From Effrenium voratum (lineage: Eukaryota > Sar > Dinophyceae > Suessiales > Symbiodiniaceae), in assembly GCA_963377175.1 (NCBI GenBank), contig CAUJNA010001446.1, positions 804,422 through 868,421 of the forward strand: 64,000 nt of DNA. The letters run 5' to 3'. Under the pieces are notes generated by a model that had not been told where the DNA came from, made no database searches, and was given only the letters and a program-made list of their open reading frames with translations. Positions within the stretch are counted from its first letter, which is position 1, and the number at the start of each line of letters is the position of its first letter. This document shows positions 26,664 to 37,292 of the stretch, piece by piece. The position numbers and the translations under genes were made by a program.

Positions 26664-27604
26664 TGGATAAGTTACATAGAGCGAAGTGACATAGAGCCAA
26701 GTGACATGCAGCCAAGTGACATAGAGCCAAGTGACATAGAGCCAAGTTACATAGAGCCAAGTGACATAGGGCCAAGTTACATAGAGCCAAGTTACATAGA
26801 GCCAAGTTACATAGAGCCAAGTTACATAGAGCCAAGTTACATAGAGCCAAGTTACATAGAGCCAAGTTACATAGAGCCAAGTTACATAGAGCCAAGTTAC
26901 ATAGCCAAGTTACATAGAGCCAAGTTACATAGCCAAGTTACATAGCCAAGTTACATAGAGCCAAGTTACATAGAGCCAAGTTACATAGAGCCAAGTTACA
27001 TAGAGCCAAGTTACATAGAGCCAAGTTACATAGAGCCAAGTTACATAGAGCCAAGTTACATAGAGCCAAGTTACATAGAGCCAAGTTAGAGCCAAGTTAC
27101 ATAGAGCCAAGTTACATAGAGCCAAGTTACATAGAGCCAAGTTACATAGAGCCAAGTTACATAGAGCCAAGTTACATAGAGCCAAGTTACATAGAGCCAA
27201 GTTACATAGAGCCAAGTTACATAGAGCCAAGTTACATAGAGCCAAGTTACATAGAGCCAAGTTACATAGAGCCAAGTTACATAGAGCCAAGTTACATAGA
27301 GCCAAGTTACATAGAGCCAAGTTACATAGAGCCAAGTTACATAGAGCCCAAGTTACATAGAGCCAAGTTACATAGAGCCAAGTTACATAGAGCCAAGTTA
27401 CATAGAGCCAAGTTACATAGAGCCAAGTTACATAGAGCCAAGTTACATAGAGCCAAGTTACATAGAGCCAAGTTAGCCAAGTTAGAGCCAAGTTACATAG
27501 AGCCAAGTTACATAGAGCCAAGTTACATAGAGCCAAGTTACACAGAGCCAAGTTACATAGAGCCAAGTTTCATAGAGCCAAGTTACATAGAGCCAAGGTT
27601 AGGT
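26664..27604. repeat. 15-bp satellite, about 60 copies
   Basis: Unit CCAAGTTACATAGAG. The first ten or so copies carry variants (GTGACATAG, GCGAAG, ATGCAG), the rest is almost uniform with a few short units lacking GAG or CATA. Since 15 is a multiple of 3, frames stay open (SYIEP repeats forward, LALCN reverse), giving false ORFs of up to 213 codons. Confidence 0.95.
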
Positions 27605-27689
27605 AGAGCTTACAGCTTTGGCGTTAGCAGCTATGTAAGTTAGTTTAGGTTTCTATTGCGCCGGGGCGGGAGTTTGATCGTCGCTCGGG

Positions 27690-27750
27690 ATTGCGACCCT
27701 CTGCGGAGATTCGCGTGGTCGAGGTCAAAAAACTGAGGACTTTTTCCCCT
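27690..27750. repeat. Detached copy of the 73-bp repeat
   Basis: GACCCTCTGCGGAGATTCGC and the following GTGGTCGAGGTCAAAAAACT match the array at 29520-30050. It stands alone 1.8 kb upstream, separated by the CACT and 157-bp arrays. Confidence 0.85.
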
Positions 27751-27837
27751 CATCTTTGTGTGGGGTTCTTACTTTTACCGCTCGTCGTCCGCGCGCCGCG
27801 TCTCCTTCTCCTCCTCCTCCCGCCCTCCCTCCTCATC

Positions 27838-28075
27838 ACTGTCACTCACTCACTCACTCACTCACTCACTCACTCACTCACTCACTCACTCACTCACTCA
27901 CTCACTCACTCACCACTCACTCACTCACTCACTCACTCACACTCACTCACACTCACTCACACTCACTCACTCACACTCACTCACACTCACTCACTCTCAC
28001 TCACGCTCACTCACACACTCACTCACACTCACTCTCACTCACTCTCATTCACTCACTCACTCACTCGCTCACTCT
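27838..28075. repeat. (CACT)n with CACACT variants
   Basis: About 240 bp of CACT units, later interspersed with CACA and CTCT. Short CACT runs reappear at 29279-29320 at the far end of the 157-bp array. Confidence 0.95.
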
Positions 28076-28080
28076 GACAC

Positions 28081-29278
28081 GGCAGCTGTCTAGGGACAGG
28101 ATGTTGTCGCGCGCGCGGCGGGGGGTGTGCGAAATCGTGGCAGGCGCAGCACTTTGGCGATGCCGTTGCCGAAGTCGTGGCAGGCGCAGCATTCTGTGCA
28201 TCTGGGTGTGTGTTTGTGTGGCAGGGGTAGCATTCGGCAGCTGTCTAGAGGGACAGGATGTTGGCGCGCGCGCGGCGGGGGTGTGCGAAATCGTGGCAGG
28301 CGCAGCACTTTGGCGATGCCGTTGCCGAAGTCGTGGCAGGCGCAGCATTCTGTGCATCTGGGTGTGTGTTTGTGTGGCAGGGGTAGCATTCGGCAGCTGT
28401 CTAGAGGGACAGGATGTTGGCGCGCGCGCGGCGGGGGGTGTGCGAAATCGTGGCAGGCGCAGCACTTTGGCGATGCCGTTGCCGAAGTCGTGGCAGGCGC
28501 AGCATTCTGTGCATCTGGGTGTGTGTTTGTGTGGCAGGGGTCGCATTCGGCAGCTGTCTAGAGGGACAGGATGTTGTCGCGCGCGCGGCGGGGGGTGTGC
28601 GAAATCGTGGCAGGCGCAGCACTTTGGCGATGCCGTTGCCGAAGTCGTGGCAGGCGCAGCATTCTGTGCATCTGGGTGTGTGTTTGTGTGGCAGGGGTAG
28701 CATTCGGCAGCTGTCTAGAGGGACAGGATGTTGGCGCGCGCGCGGCGGGGGGTGTGCGAAATCGTGGCAGGCGCAGCACTTTGGCGATGCCGTTGCCGAA
28801 GTCGTGGCAGGCGCAGCATTCTGTGCATCTGGGTGTGTGTTTGTGTGGCAGGGGTCGCATTCGGCAGCTGTCTAGAGGGACAGGATGTTGTCGCGCGCGC
28901 GGCGGGGGGCGTGCGAAATCGTGGCAGGCGCAGCACTTTGGCGATGCCGTTGCCTCTGTCGTGGCAGGCGCTGCATTCTGTGCATCTGGGTGTGGAGATG
29001 CCATTGCCGAAGTCGTGGCAGGCGCAGCATTCTGTGCATCTGGGTGTGTGTTTGTGTGGCAGGGCAGGCGCAGCATTCTGTGCATCTGGGTGTGCGTTTG
29101 TGTGGCAGGGGCAGCATTTGGCAGCTGTCTAAAAGGACAGGATGGCGTTGCGCGCTCGGCGGGGGGCGTGCGAAATCGTGGCAGGCGCGGCACTTTGGAG
29201 ATGCCATTGCCGAAGTCGTGGCAGGCGCAGCATTCTGTGCGTCTGGGTGTGTGTTTGTGTGGCAGGGGCAGCATTTTG
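28081..29278. repeat. 157-bp satellite, about seven copies
   Basis: The phrase GGACAGGATGTTG recurs at 28094, 28251, 28407, 28564, 28721 and 28878, a period of 157 bp, followed by a rearranged copy with internal duplications ending near 29278. Copies 1, 4 and 6 carry TTGTCG and copies 2, 3 and 5 TTGGCG, so adjacent copies partly alternate. Each unit holds two inverted GTGGCAGGCGCAGCA boxes. Open frames here are shadows of the repeat. Confidence 0.95.
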
Positions 29279-29519
29279 TCACTCATTCGCTCGCATTCAT
29301 ACTCACACTCACTCACACTTCTCGGATGTCTAAAGGGTCGTCTACAAGGCTTGTGTAAGTGCAGAGCTGTGAGTACATGAGGCAGGGTGCATTGTGAGGC
29401 AAGCTGTTGGATGTTGAGATTGGGCTCGCAGAAGCTTTGTGTCCAGACATTTGAACTCACATCCTGGGGAAAAACATAGCATGTGGGGTTATCCGGTCCT
29501 TTAATTACGATTTTTAGCA

Positions 29520-30050
29520 TGCCCGCACGACCCTCTGCGGAGATTCGCGTGGTCGAGGTTCAAAAACTGAGGACTTTTTACGATTTTTAGCATGCGCGCG
29601 CGACCCTCTGCGGAGATTCGCGTGGTCGAGGTTCAAAAACTGAGGACTTTAACGATTTCTAGCATGCGCGCGCGACCCTCTGCGGAGATTCGCGTGGTCG
29701 AGGTTCAAAAACTGAGGACTTTTTACGATTTCTAGCATGTGTGCGCGACCCTCTGCGGAGATTCGCGTGGTCAAGGTTCAAAAACTGAGGACTTTTTACG
29801 ATTTCTGCTGGCCGCGCGCGACCTTCTGCAGAGATTCGCATGGTCGAGGTTCAAAAACTGAGGACTTTTTACGATTTTTAGCATGCGCGCGCGACCCTCT
29901 GCGGAGATTCGCGTGGTCGAGGTTCAAAAACTAAGGACTTTTTACGATTTCTGCTGGCCGCGCGCGACCCTCTGCAGAGATTCGCGTGGTCGAGGTTCAA
30001 AAACTGAGGACTTTTTACGATTTCTGCGGTGCGCGCGCGACCCTCTGCGG
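29520..30050. repeat. 73-bp satellite, eight copies
   Basis: ACCCTCTGCGGAGATTCGCG with GTGGTCGAGGTTCAAAAACT and GAGGACTTTTTACGATTT, at a period of about 73 bp from 29529. Two variants alternate at the junction: TAGCATGCGCGCGCG and CTGCTGGCCGCGCGCG. Confidence 0.95.
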
Positions 30051-30054
30051 AGAT

Positions 30055-30150
30055 CGTGCGCGTCGAAGCGCTCTCGCTGTGGCGCCGTGCGTTTTTGTGC
30101 GTGTCGAAGCGCTCTCGCTGTGGCGCCGTGCAATATTCTTGCTCGCGAAA
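30055..30150. repeat. ~44-bp duplication
   Basis: GTCGAAGCGCTCTCGCTGTG followed by GCGCCGTGC is present twice in tandem between the 73-bp array and the tRNA-like segment. Confidence 0.85.
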
Positions 30151-30159
30151 CGGCCTTTG

Positions 30160-30232
30160 GAAGTTGTCTCGTGGTTTGCGCGCCTGCTTTCGCAATCCCG
30201 CGGTCGCGGGTTCGATTTCCCCCTGGTCCGCG
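30160..30232 (+). other. tRNA-like segment (degenerate, possible SINE head)
   Basis: TCTCGTGGTTTGCGCGCCTG resembles a tRNA D-arm/A box (TAGTGGTTAGCGCGC) and GTCGCGGGTTCGATTTCC a T-arm/B box, at roughly tRNA spacing. The anticodon stem does not close and the T stem is mismatched, so this is not a functional tRNA. It may be a tRNA-derived SINE or a decayed gene. Confidence 0.4.
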
Positions 30233-30664
30233 GCAGCTCCAGCTTGAAAATCGCAGCTTTTAAGTACAAACGTACGCGGAGCGTGCTCCTGCAGCTCCGG
30301 CTGGAAAATCGTAACTTTTAAGTGCAGACGTAGTGTGCGGAGCGTGCTCCCGCAGCTCAGGCTGGAAAATCGCAACTTTTAAGTGCAAACGTAGTACGCG
30401 GAGCACACCCCCGCAGCTCCGGCTTGAAAATCGCAACTTTTAAGTACAAACGTAGTACGCGGAGCGTGCTCCTGCAGCTCCGGGTGGAAAATCGCAGCTT
30501 TTAAGTACAAACGTAGTACGCGGAGCGTGCTCCTGCAGCTCCGGCTGGAAAATCGTAACTTTGAAGTACAGACGTAGTGTGCGGAGCGTGCTCCCGCAGC
30601 TCAGGCTGGAAAATCGCAACTTTTAAGTACAAACGTAGTACGCGGAGCACACCCCCGCAGCTCC
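30228..30664. repeat. 61-bp satellite, seven copies
   Basis: CAGCTCCGGCTGGAAAATCG with AACTTTTAAGTACAAACGTA and GTACGCGGAGCGTGCTCC, period about 61 bp. Two subtypes (CGTGCTCC and CACACCCC ends) recur in a higher-order pattern. Confidence 0.95.
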
Positions 30665-31065
30665 GGCAGCACTTGCGCAGAGCAACTTGCGCAGAGTCAC
30701 TTGCGCAGAGCAACTTGCGCAGAGCAACTTGCACAGAGCAATTGCACAAAGCACTTGCGCAGAGCAGCTTGCACAAACCAACTTGCACAGAGCACATGCG
30801 CAAAGCGCTTGCACGGAGCTACTGGCGCAGAGCCCTTGCGCAGAGCAACTTGCTCAGAGCACTTGCGCAGAGCAACTTGCGCAGAGCAGGCGCAGAGCAA
30901 CTTGCACAGACCAACTTGCGCAGAGCACATGCGCAAAGAGCTTGCGCGGAGCAACTGGCGCAGAGCAACTTGCTCAGAGCACTTGCGCAGAGCAACTTGC
31001 ACAGAGCACTTGCGCGCAGCAGCTTGCAGAGAGCAACTTGCGCGCAGCAGCCTGGAACAATGAAG
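30664..31065. repeat. 14-15-bp satellite CTTGCGCAGAGCAA
   Basis: About 27 degenerate copies of a CTTGCGCAGAGCAA unit; spurious frames on both strands (Ala-Gln-Ser-Asn and Lys-Leu-Leu-Cys-Ala-Ser strings). Confidence 0.9.
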
Positions 31066-31069
31066 CTTG

Positions 31070-32505
31070 CGCAGACCACTTTCGTGAGAAATCGCGCGGC
31101 GCAGTTCGAGAGGAAAGTAGGATGATGAGATGGAGCTCTCATGTGACCATACACACTGAGCATCGCCGCGCGCAGACACGCTCGCCGCAGCTATGTAAAA
31201 AGGTGTCTCCGCAGCTGGATGAGCACCTGTGGAAAAATGCTTTCGGGCCAATCGTCCTCTAGTTTTTTTTACTCGTTTGGTTGGTTGGTTTGGTGGTCGT
31301 TTGGTTGGTTGGCTGTTTGTTTCACGACAACATAAAACAAAAAAGAGACAAGCCCGAGAGCATCCCGAGAAAGCCGGCAGAGCATCCCAAGTCAGTTCTG
31401 CACCCTTTGTCAGTTCGGGTTTGGTGGCTAGCGTGCGATGTGTTGAACAGATTTTCCCACTGTTCCCAGTTCTTGACGAGCTGTTTGATATTGCTGACTG
31501 CAGTAGGTGACTGCCGACCTCCGTTGTTGCAGGTGTAGGTGATGTGCTGGATGCTGACAATTCACCACCTTTGCTTGCTGGATGTTGAACCCCTTCAGGA
31601 GACCCATGAGGCACTTTCCATGAGCAAGGCATTCATTTGCACCAAGCCTTCCATTATGGTAGTGTCCCGTTGGCTCCCAGAGCTCAGGCTTGGCTACATG
31701 CATCCCAATGACGACTGGGTCACTGAGATCCTTCGAGCCGCTAGACCAACAGAGGAGGGGAAAGCTTGAGAAAAGAAAAGCACAGGAGGCAGGTTTCAGC
31801 GGCGTCCCACTGCGAAGACCGGTCCATGCAAACAAACTCTGTCCAAGCCGTTGTTGAGTTTCTTTACTTGGCCATGCGCGACAAATTCAACTGGATGCTC
31901 TCAGCTATGTGTGTTTCCGAGGAGGCCCTTGGCTGTCGAGCTTGTTTGGTGCTTGGGTACCAGTTTCAGGCTCTCAGCGACAAGCTGCAATCTGTTGTTG
32001 TTCCTTTGTCAGCCAGTATTGCCATACTGGCCTTTGGGTTGGGTGGTTTCTGTTCCGGATCGGTTCCTGGTCATTCCTTCCCATCGTTGTTTTTTTTCTT
32101 TGTTTGTTTGGTTCCTTCCTTGTTGAATCTTTGAGGGGCCTGCATTACTTGTGGATTGCTCCAAACTGAGTCAAGTCAGGGAAGGTGGACTGTGGGATTT
32201 GCCCACGGTCAGACGAATTGCGCATGTTCCACGGCTGCTACGGCTACGGCCTCCGGATATGACAATTGATTGTGTAATAATAGGCTTCTCCGTTTACATC
32301 ATGCCAGAGGGAACGTCAGTAGTCATTCTCTTTTTTTCCATGGAAACATATTAAAGCAACAAACATCTATCTGACAGCATCAGTCAAACCGCTTGCTTTT
32401 CATGGTAGGTTGCACCCCTGCAGGTGAACAAGAAGCCCCAACGCCTTGATCTGGAGTGGGAAGGGACATAATTGGCAAGAGAGATAAAACAACATCATTT
32501 TTTCC
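31070..32505. other. No assignable gene
   Basis: A TTGG/TTTG simple stretch at 31265-31322, then unique sequence. A plus-strand open frame at 31766-32134 (SVQAVVEFLYLAMRDKFNWM) looks helical but shows no recognised domain. Confidence 0.35.
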
Positions 32506-32508
32506 CAG

Positions 32509-32610
32509 TTTTGCGCGATCCGATCTATTCGAGCTGAGGGCATCACCAGCTTCAACACCGTCCAGGTGAACGAGTACAGCAACTTTGTGAACCAATATGT
32601 GGAGACCTCA
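32509..32610 (+). CDS. Exon-like ORF, unknown
   Basis: FCAIRSIRAEGITSFNTVQV and NEYSNFVNQYVET, nearly all third positions C or G, after a clean pyrimidine tract and cag (32506-32508), before a GC-type donor context. Very likely a real exon; the family is not recognised. Confidence 0.45.
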
Positions 32611-32619
32611 GCTGAGGCT

Positions 32620-34490
32620 TGAGCTGAGGGCCCCTTTTTTTGACTACTGCAAATCAACATGGAGCCCAAAAACGAGGTTCCGTTGTGCCAAAGGAGATTC
32701 ACCCAGATGCGATGTGTTTTAGGGCGTTAGTTTGTAGGGGAGTGCCTTGCTAGAATTTGTCCCCCCCTAACAGGACCTAAACTCGTAGGATTCCGTTTGT
32801 AGGCTTGCCGCTATAGGCCAAGCTTGTCTCGCAACCGGGACACCGGACCACCTTGGTCTGGGGCTAATTCGGGAGCTGCCTTTGACGCAATGAGGCCACC
32901 CACCCATGTGTTGCTGCCATGGGTTCGGCACCTGTGTCATTGCAACTTGTCCATGGCGTGTGTGAATGTATTGTCCCAGGCTGCACTTTTCAATGATGCG
33001 GTGCAGTGAAGAGGATGTGATACACCAGAGCTTTGTCGATTTGCTGTTGCGGCTGCAATCGCATTTCGTGCAGCAAAGTAGTCCGTGCCAAGTTTGGCTG
33101 TCCAACAGGTTTTGTGACTTGGCGGCCTTTTGCGGCCGCCCCCATCAGCCGAAGAGCACACGGGCCGGGCAGGTGGCCGTTTGTCCGTTTGTCTATTGCG
33201 AGATGCTCGGCGAGGATCCGAGGCAGCCAAGATTGGACAACGAAAACACACAAACTATCATGGCTGCCTGCTTTGACAAGTTCTGGATGTCACCAGCTTA
33301 GCGAAATCCAAGTTTGGCGGGGGCGTGCACCCCCAACAAATGCTATGTAGCACAACCAAGAAACTGCAAGTATCGAAGGACTCCTGTTTCGACTTGCCAT
33401 GGTGTTTGGCTGGCTGGGAATCCTCTCGGCTCGGTTGTCCCGAGGCAGCGCGGCATCACACCTCATGCGCAGAGGCATTTGCCAAATACGAGGCTCGCGG
33501 CCCAGGATTTGGTGGGAGTCCTCGTTTGGACTTGTCTCAACCATGAGGCACCCTCCGGTGTGGTGGGGATGGGGGGTCCTTCAGGTGTTCACCCTCAAAA
33601 GCAGTGACCTCCAATGTTAGCATTCGTGTCGGAAGGCAGCCGCAGAAGTGCAGCGCTGGTTCAAGCACACACGGGAGCAAGCACATGCAACTTGAGAAGC
33701 ACACATATAGTATGGGGGCTAGAGAATTGCACATGATTCGCTTATGGTCATGACAAACTATGGTTTTGAAGCCCCACTACATCCACTACATTTCTTAGGG
33801 CTGATCCCAGTTGTTCGCGGGCACACTTCTCCGTTCTGCCTTTTGATTGGTGGGTTCCCCAACAAAAATAGGACACTTGTTTTTGTCACTCAACTTGGTG
33901 CAGCATCTTCGTCCCTACACGCCGGCCACGAGCTCATTGGAAATGTCGCACGTTTTGCATCCAGCGGCATCCAGGCACCGTTGTTACGATGTTTTGAAAA
34001 AGGTGGCAAAAGGCTGCCAAACCTTCTGAGGCGTTTGGCAGCAGTTGGAGTAGTCGCTTGTTTCACCAGCCATGTTTGTGCATGCTCCGAAGCTCCGCCA
34101 GGAACTTCAGTTCCATTCAAAGTCAAAGATCACCTTATTCCTGTTACACATGTTTCCAATCATGCCAATCATTGTTCAGGAACTTCTTAAGTCAGCCCCG
34201 CTTTGACGTGATGTTGATATGTAGCAATTGTCCCAGCTACAAACCATCCAACAGTAACCATTGAATCCCCAAGCTTGACATCGTCACATGAACAACTTCC
34301 AACTTGCCACACCCTTATGTTCACACTGTCAATCATTTTCACCTGGGGAATCTTCCGAAAGCTATAATATCCACGCCAGGTGGGTGGCCGCATGACTGGC
34401 CAAGCCCTGGCAGACTCGGTGCGGCCGTTCGGAATTGAGCTCTTGCCACGGCCCCAGAGCAGTGACTTCAGTGGCACCAACTCTTTTTCC
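32620..34490. other. No assignable gene
   Basis: Unique sequence; open frames on both strands of 60-150 codons with no motif or consistent codon bias. Confidence 0.35.
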
Positions 34491-34493
34491 CTT

Positions 34494-34566
34494 CTGGGTC
34501 CCCCAGCTAGGTACCCTTTCTCACCCCTTTTTGGTTGGGAGGGTTCCGTTCTACTGGAGGACCCAG
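34494..34566. repeat. Foldback element, TACTGGAGGACCC family, second copy
   Basis: TGGGTCCCCCAGCTAGGTAC on the left and GTTCTACTGGAGGACCCA on the right are inverted; same ends as the element at 8822-8936. Confidence 0.5.
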
Positions 34567-34825
34567 CCTTTGTGTTTGGTGTCTTCCCTAATAATGGTCA
34601 CCCAAAAGACTTCCACCTTCTTCTACCAGGGTCACAACTCTTGCATCTGTTGGCATTTTGCCCCTCGGGGTTTTCTCCTCGCGAAACCCGCCAAAAACTT
34701 CAGCTTGTTCTAGGGCCGAAGTCTGGCCCAGACAGATTGTCCGAACTTGTCGGATGGCAAAAGCGATGATAAATGCGCAAAGACATAAAGACAATCAAAG
34801 GCGCCTCTCTATCTGTATCTATAAT

Positions 34826-34902
34826 GTGGAAATGGGTTGCTTGCCACTCATGAAACGTCACGTAAACGGCACATGTGTTTAGGCTCAGGCCTGTTTTGAG
34901 TA
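34826..34902 (+). repeat. Split direct repeat A1
   Basis: 77 bp, starting GTGGAAATGGGTTGCTTGCC and ending CCTGTTTTGAGTA, identical base for base to A2 at 42140-42216. Left end of the element. Confidence 0.95.
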
Positions 34903-34923
34903 GAGGGGGGCACTCTCGCGGCG

Positions 34924-37000
34924 ATGGAGTGGCCTGAGCCGTGGTCCAGGCTGGCGGCTTGCGGCTGGACCACGGCCAGGCTCGCAACACTGGACGACCT
35001 GCCGAAGAGGGGCCTTCGCGAGCTCCTGGAGAAGGCATTCGGGCGTGAAGCCACGGCGGAGGAGCTGGAGGAGTTCTTCCAGAAGGTCAAGGAGTGCGGG
35101 AGCACCGGCAGGATCCAGTGGGGGGTGGAAGGCCGGTCAGGCGGGTTGGACTGGGTGGCGGCTGGCTTCAAGCGGGCCAGGATCTTCCGGCGGGAGATGG
35201 TGGCGGAGGTCGTGGCTTGAGGCGCCGCCTTGCAGGAAGGGCAAAGCTCCCTTGGCACGCTGGCCCTGCCGGCTCAGCAGGTTGGTGGGGCGAGCTGGAG
35301 ACAACATGGACCTGCGAGATCGGGCCGAGAGATCGGAGAGGACGAGGTGGACGGTGATGCTCAAGAGGATCATCGTGGAGTCGGAGCTGCCAGCTGCGGA
35401 GGGGTGGACAGTGGAACGCGGACCCAGATGGGACGGCCTGGCACAGGATCGGGAAAGGGAGGAGATCCACCACTTTGCGGAAGCACGTCAAGACCTGGCG
35501 GCATGTTGCCACGTGGCTGTACAGCACTTTCAATGTGCCATGGCCGCGGACCATCGAGCAGTTCATCGAGTACATCATGCATCGGGTGGCCGAGCCGTGC
35601 GGCAAGAGTATCCCCACAAGTTTGATGAAGACCCTCATGTTCATCGAGGTGGCTGGGGAGGTGCCGGAGAAGGAAAGGTTCTGCAAGCACCCTGCGTTGC
35701 AGAACACCCTGGAGGAGGTCAACCTGGAGCTGGGCAGCTTGGATTTGCGAGGCCGGCGGCAGGCTGTGCAGATCCCGGTAGAGATCATCATGGCCATGGA
35801 GAGATACGTGATGACGGAGGGGGTGCCTAGATACCCCCGGGCCTATGCCTGGTTCGGTTGGTGAAGCTCTGGGGGGCGCTGCGCTTCTCGGATACGCAGG
35901 GAATGCCCTTCGGCAAGCTGGAGATGAGTGGCCGCGGTCTTCGGGGTGTTCTGGAAAGGACCAAGACCACCGGAGCGGGGAAGAAGGTCGAGATCCAGCA
36001 CGTCTTCATCTCGGTGGAGGCATGGCTGGAGGAGCCCAGGTGGCTTGGGGTCGGCTACCAGCTGTGGAAGACCATGAGCGAGGAGGCAGGCTTGTTCAAT
36101 CGGGACTTCATGCTGGCCTTGCCCAACTACGAGGGCACCGGCCTCATCGGTGCCATGGGCAAGTACTACCACGCGTCGCAGATGAGTCAGGCCTTGCTGG
36201 GCGAGCTTGTGATGAGCCAGCGGAAGCAGGATGAGCTAGAGGGGGTCGGACGGCCTGGAGGGATTCTGCTCTGCCAGGGCGCGGGTACTGTTTGGTCGGA
36301 GCACTCCGAAAGAGCAACCTTGAGGTCTTGGGCGGCCTCGCTGGGAGTCGACGACTATGTGGCCAAGCAACTTGGCAGATGGCAGCCCTCCACTGATGAG
36401 GCCTACGTCAGGTCCATCAGGGGCAACGTGGAGAAGGCGCAGAAGATGATGGCCGAGGAGATTCGGAACAACTTGGGGGGCCCCGACAAGCTGGACGAGG
36501 AGTCCGTCTTGGAGAAGGTTGTGGAGAAGCTGGCGAGGCAAGAGATGGACGCCAACGATGTGGAGGACCAGAAGCTGCGGCTGACAAGCTTCCAGGGGGG
36601 CATCTTCGCGAGCATCCTCGGGAAGGACAGCTGGCAGGCTTCGGAGAAGGATCCGCTGGAGATCGTCGAGGTGGAGGACGGCGACGAGGCGAGCAAGAAC
36701 GAAGAGACCGCCAGCGAGCCAGATCGGACGCCGGAGGGTTACAAGAGCCGATACTTCGTGAGTCTGGTGGGGAGATCGCAGAGGAGGACACTCCACCGTG
36801 GGGGAGAGTGTCATCGTGTCCCGGGGGTGCACTACAAGCGGTTTGAGGACTTGGGGGAGGACCTACCCCCGGAGGGCATGTACCACCGGGTGTGCAAGGA
36901 GTGCTTCCCTCGGGGTGTCGAGGCGGGTGACGAGTCGGGGGCCACCGAGGACAGCGAGGTGTCTTCCTCGATCTCAGCATCCACGGAGTCGCTGGACTAG
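34924..37000 (+). pseudogene. Tyrosine recombinase ORF of the retrotransposon (frameshifted)
   Basis: Encodes the integrase-type recombinase that would insert the circular cDNA. Frame 1 opens at ATG 34924 (MEWPEPWSRLAACGW) and stops at 35218-35220; homologous-looking sequence continues through two more frames to about 35470, then 35475-35864 (TWLYSTFNVPWPRTIEQFIE, then EPCGKSIPTSLMKTL) and finally 35858-37000. The last part carries the catalytic set: Arg in KLWGALRFSDTQG, His-x-x-Arg in WSEHSERATLRSWAASLGV, Trp in KQLGRW (where many relatives have His), and the nucleophile Tyr in DEAYVRS. Downstream is an acidic linker and a Cys/His cluster (CHRVPGVHY ... CKECF, about 36805-36905) that may bind zinc, then a Ser/Glu tail. 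At least three frame breaks make it non-functional as read. Confidence 0.85.
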
Positions 37001-37292
37001 CCTGTTTCACCCCCCCTTTTTCAGATCCACCCAAACCAAAAGGGGTCGGCAGGAAAAGGACAGGCGCGGGGCCGACAGTTTGGGAAAGGGAGGGGGCAGG
37101 AAGGGTGAGGTTGATGCACAACTTCACTTGCAGGCGCATGAGGGATCAGGCAAGCTTTCATGCGTCAGGGAGGTCGGGTCGAAGGGATAGTAGCATGCAG
37201 CGCTGTTGGGCTGCATGCAAGAGCGGCTCTTGATTGAGATCTGTTAGCAAGGGCCGGGACAGGGGGAGCCACGGGGATCAGTTGGTACCAGC

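Noticed and set aside
26925..27566. 213-codon minus-strand frame of LALCN repeats
   Set aside because: The 15-bp satellite unit is a multiple of three, so frames stay open by construction.
26664..27604. CRISPR array
   Set aside because: The 15-bp units have no unique spacers and the sequence is eukaryotic; a plain satellite.
28558..29520. 320-codon minus-strand frame with Cys/His-rich repeats resembling zinc fingers
   Set aside because: Reads across the 157-bp satellite; Cys and His spacing simply follows the repeat, and all frames of the repeat are open.
34924..37000. A cellular or phage-type site-specific recombinase gene
   Set aside because: The recombinase lies inside the A/B split repeats in the same orientation as Gag, RT and RNase H, so it is the integrase of the retrotransposon.
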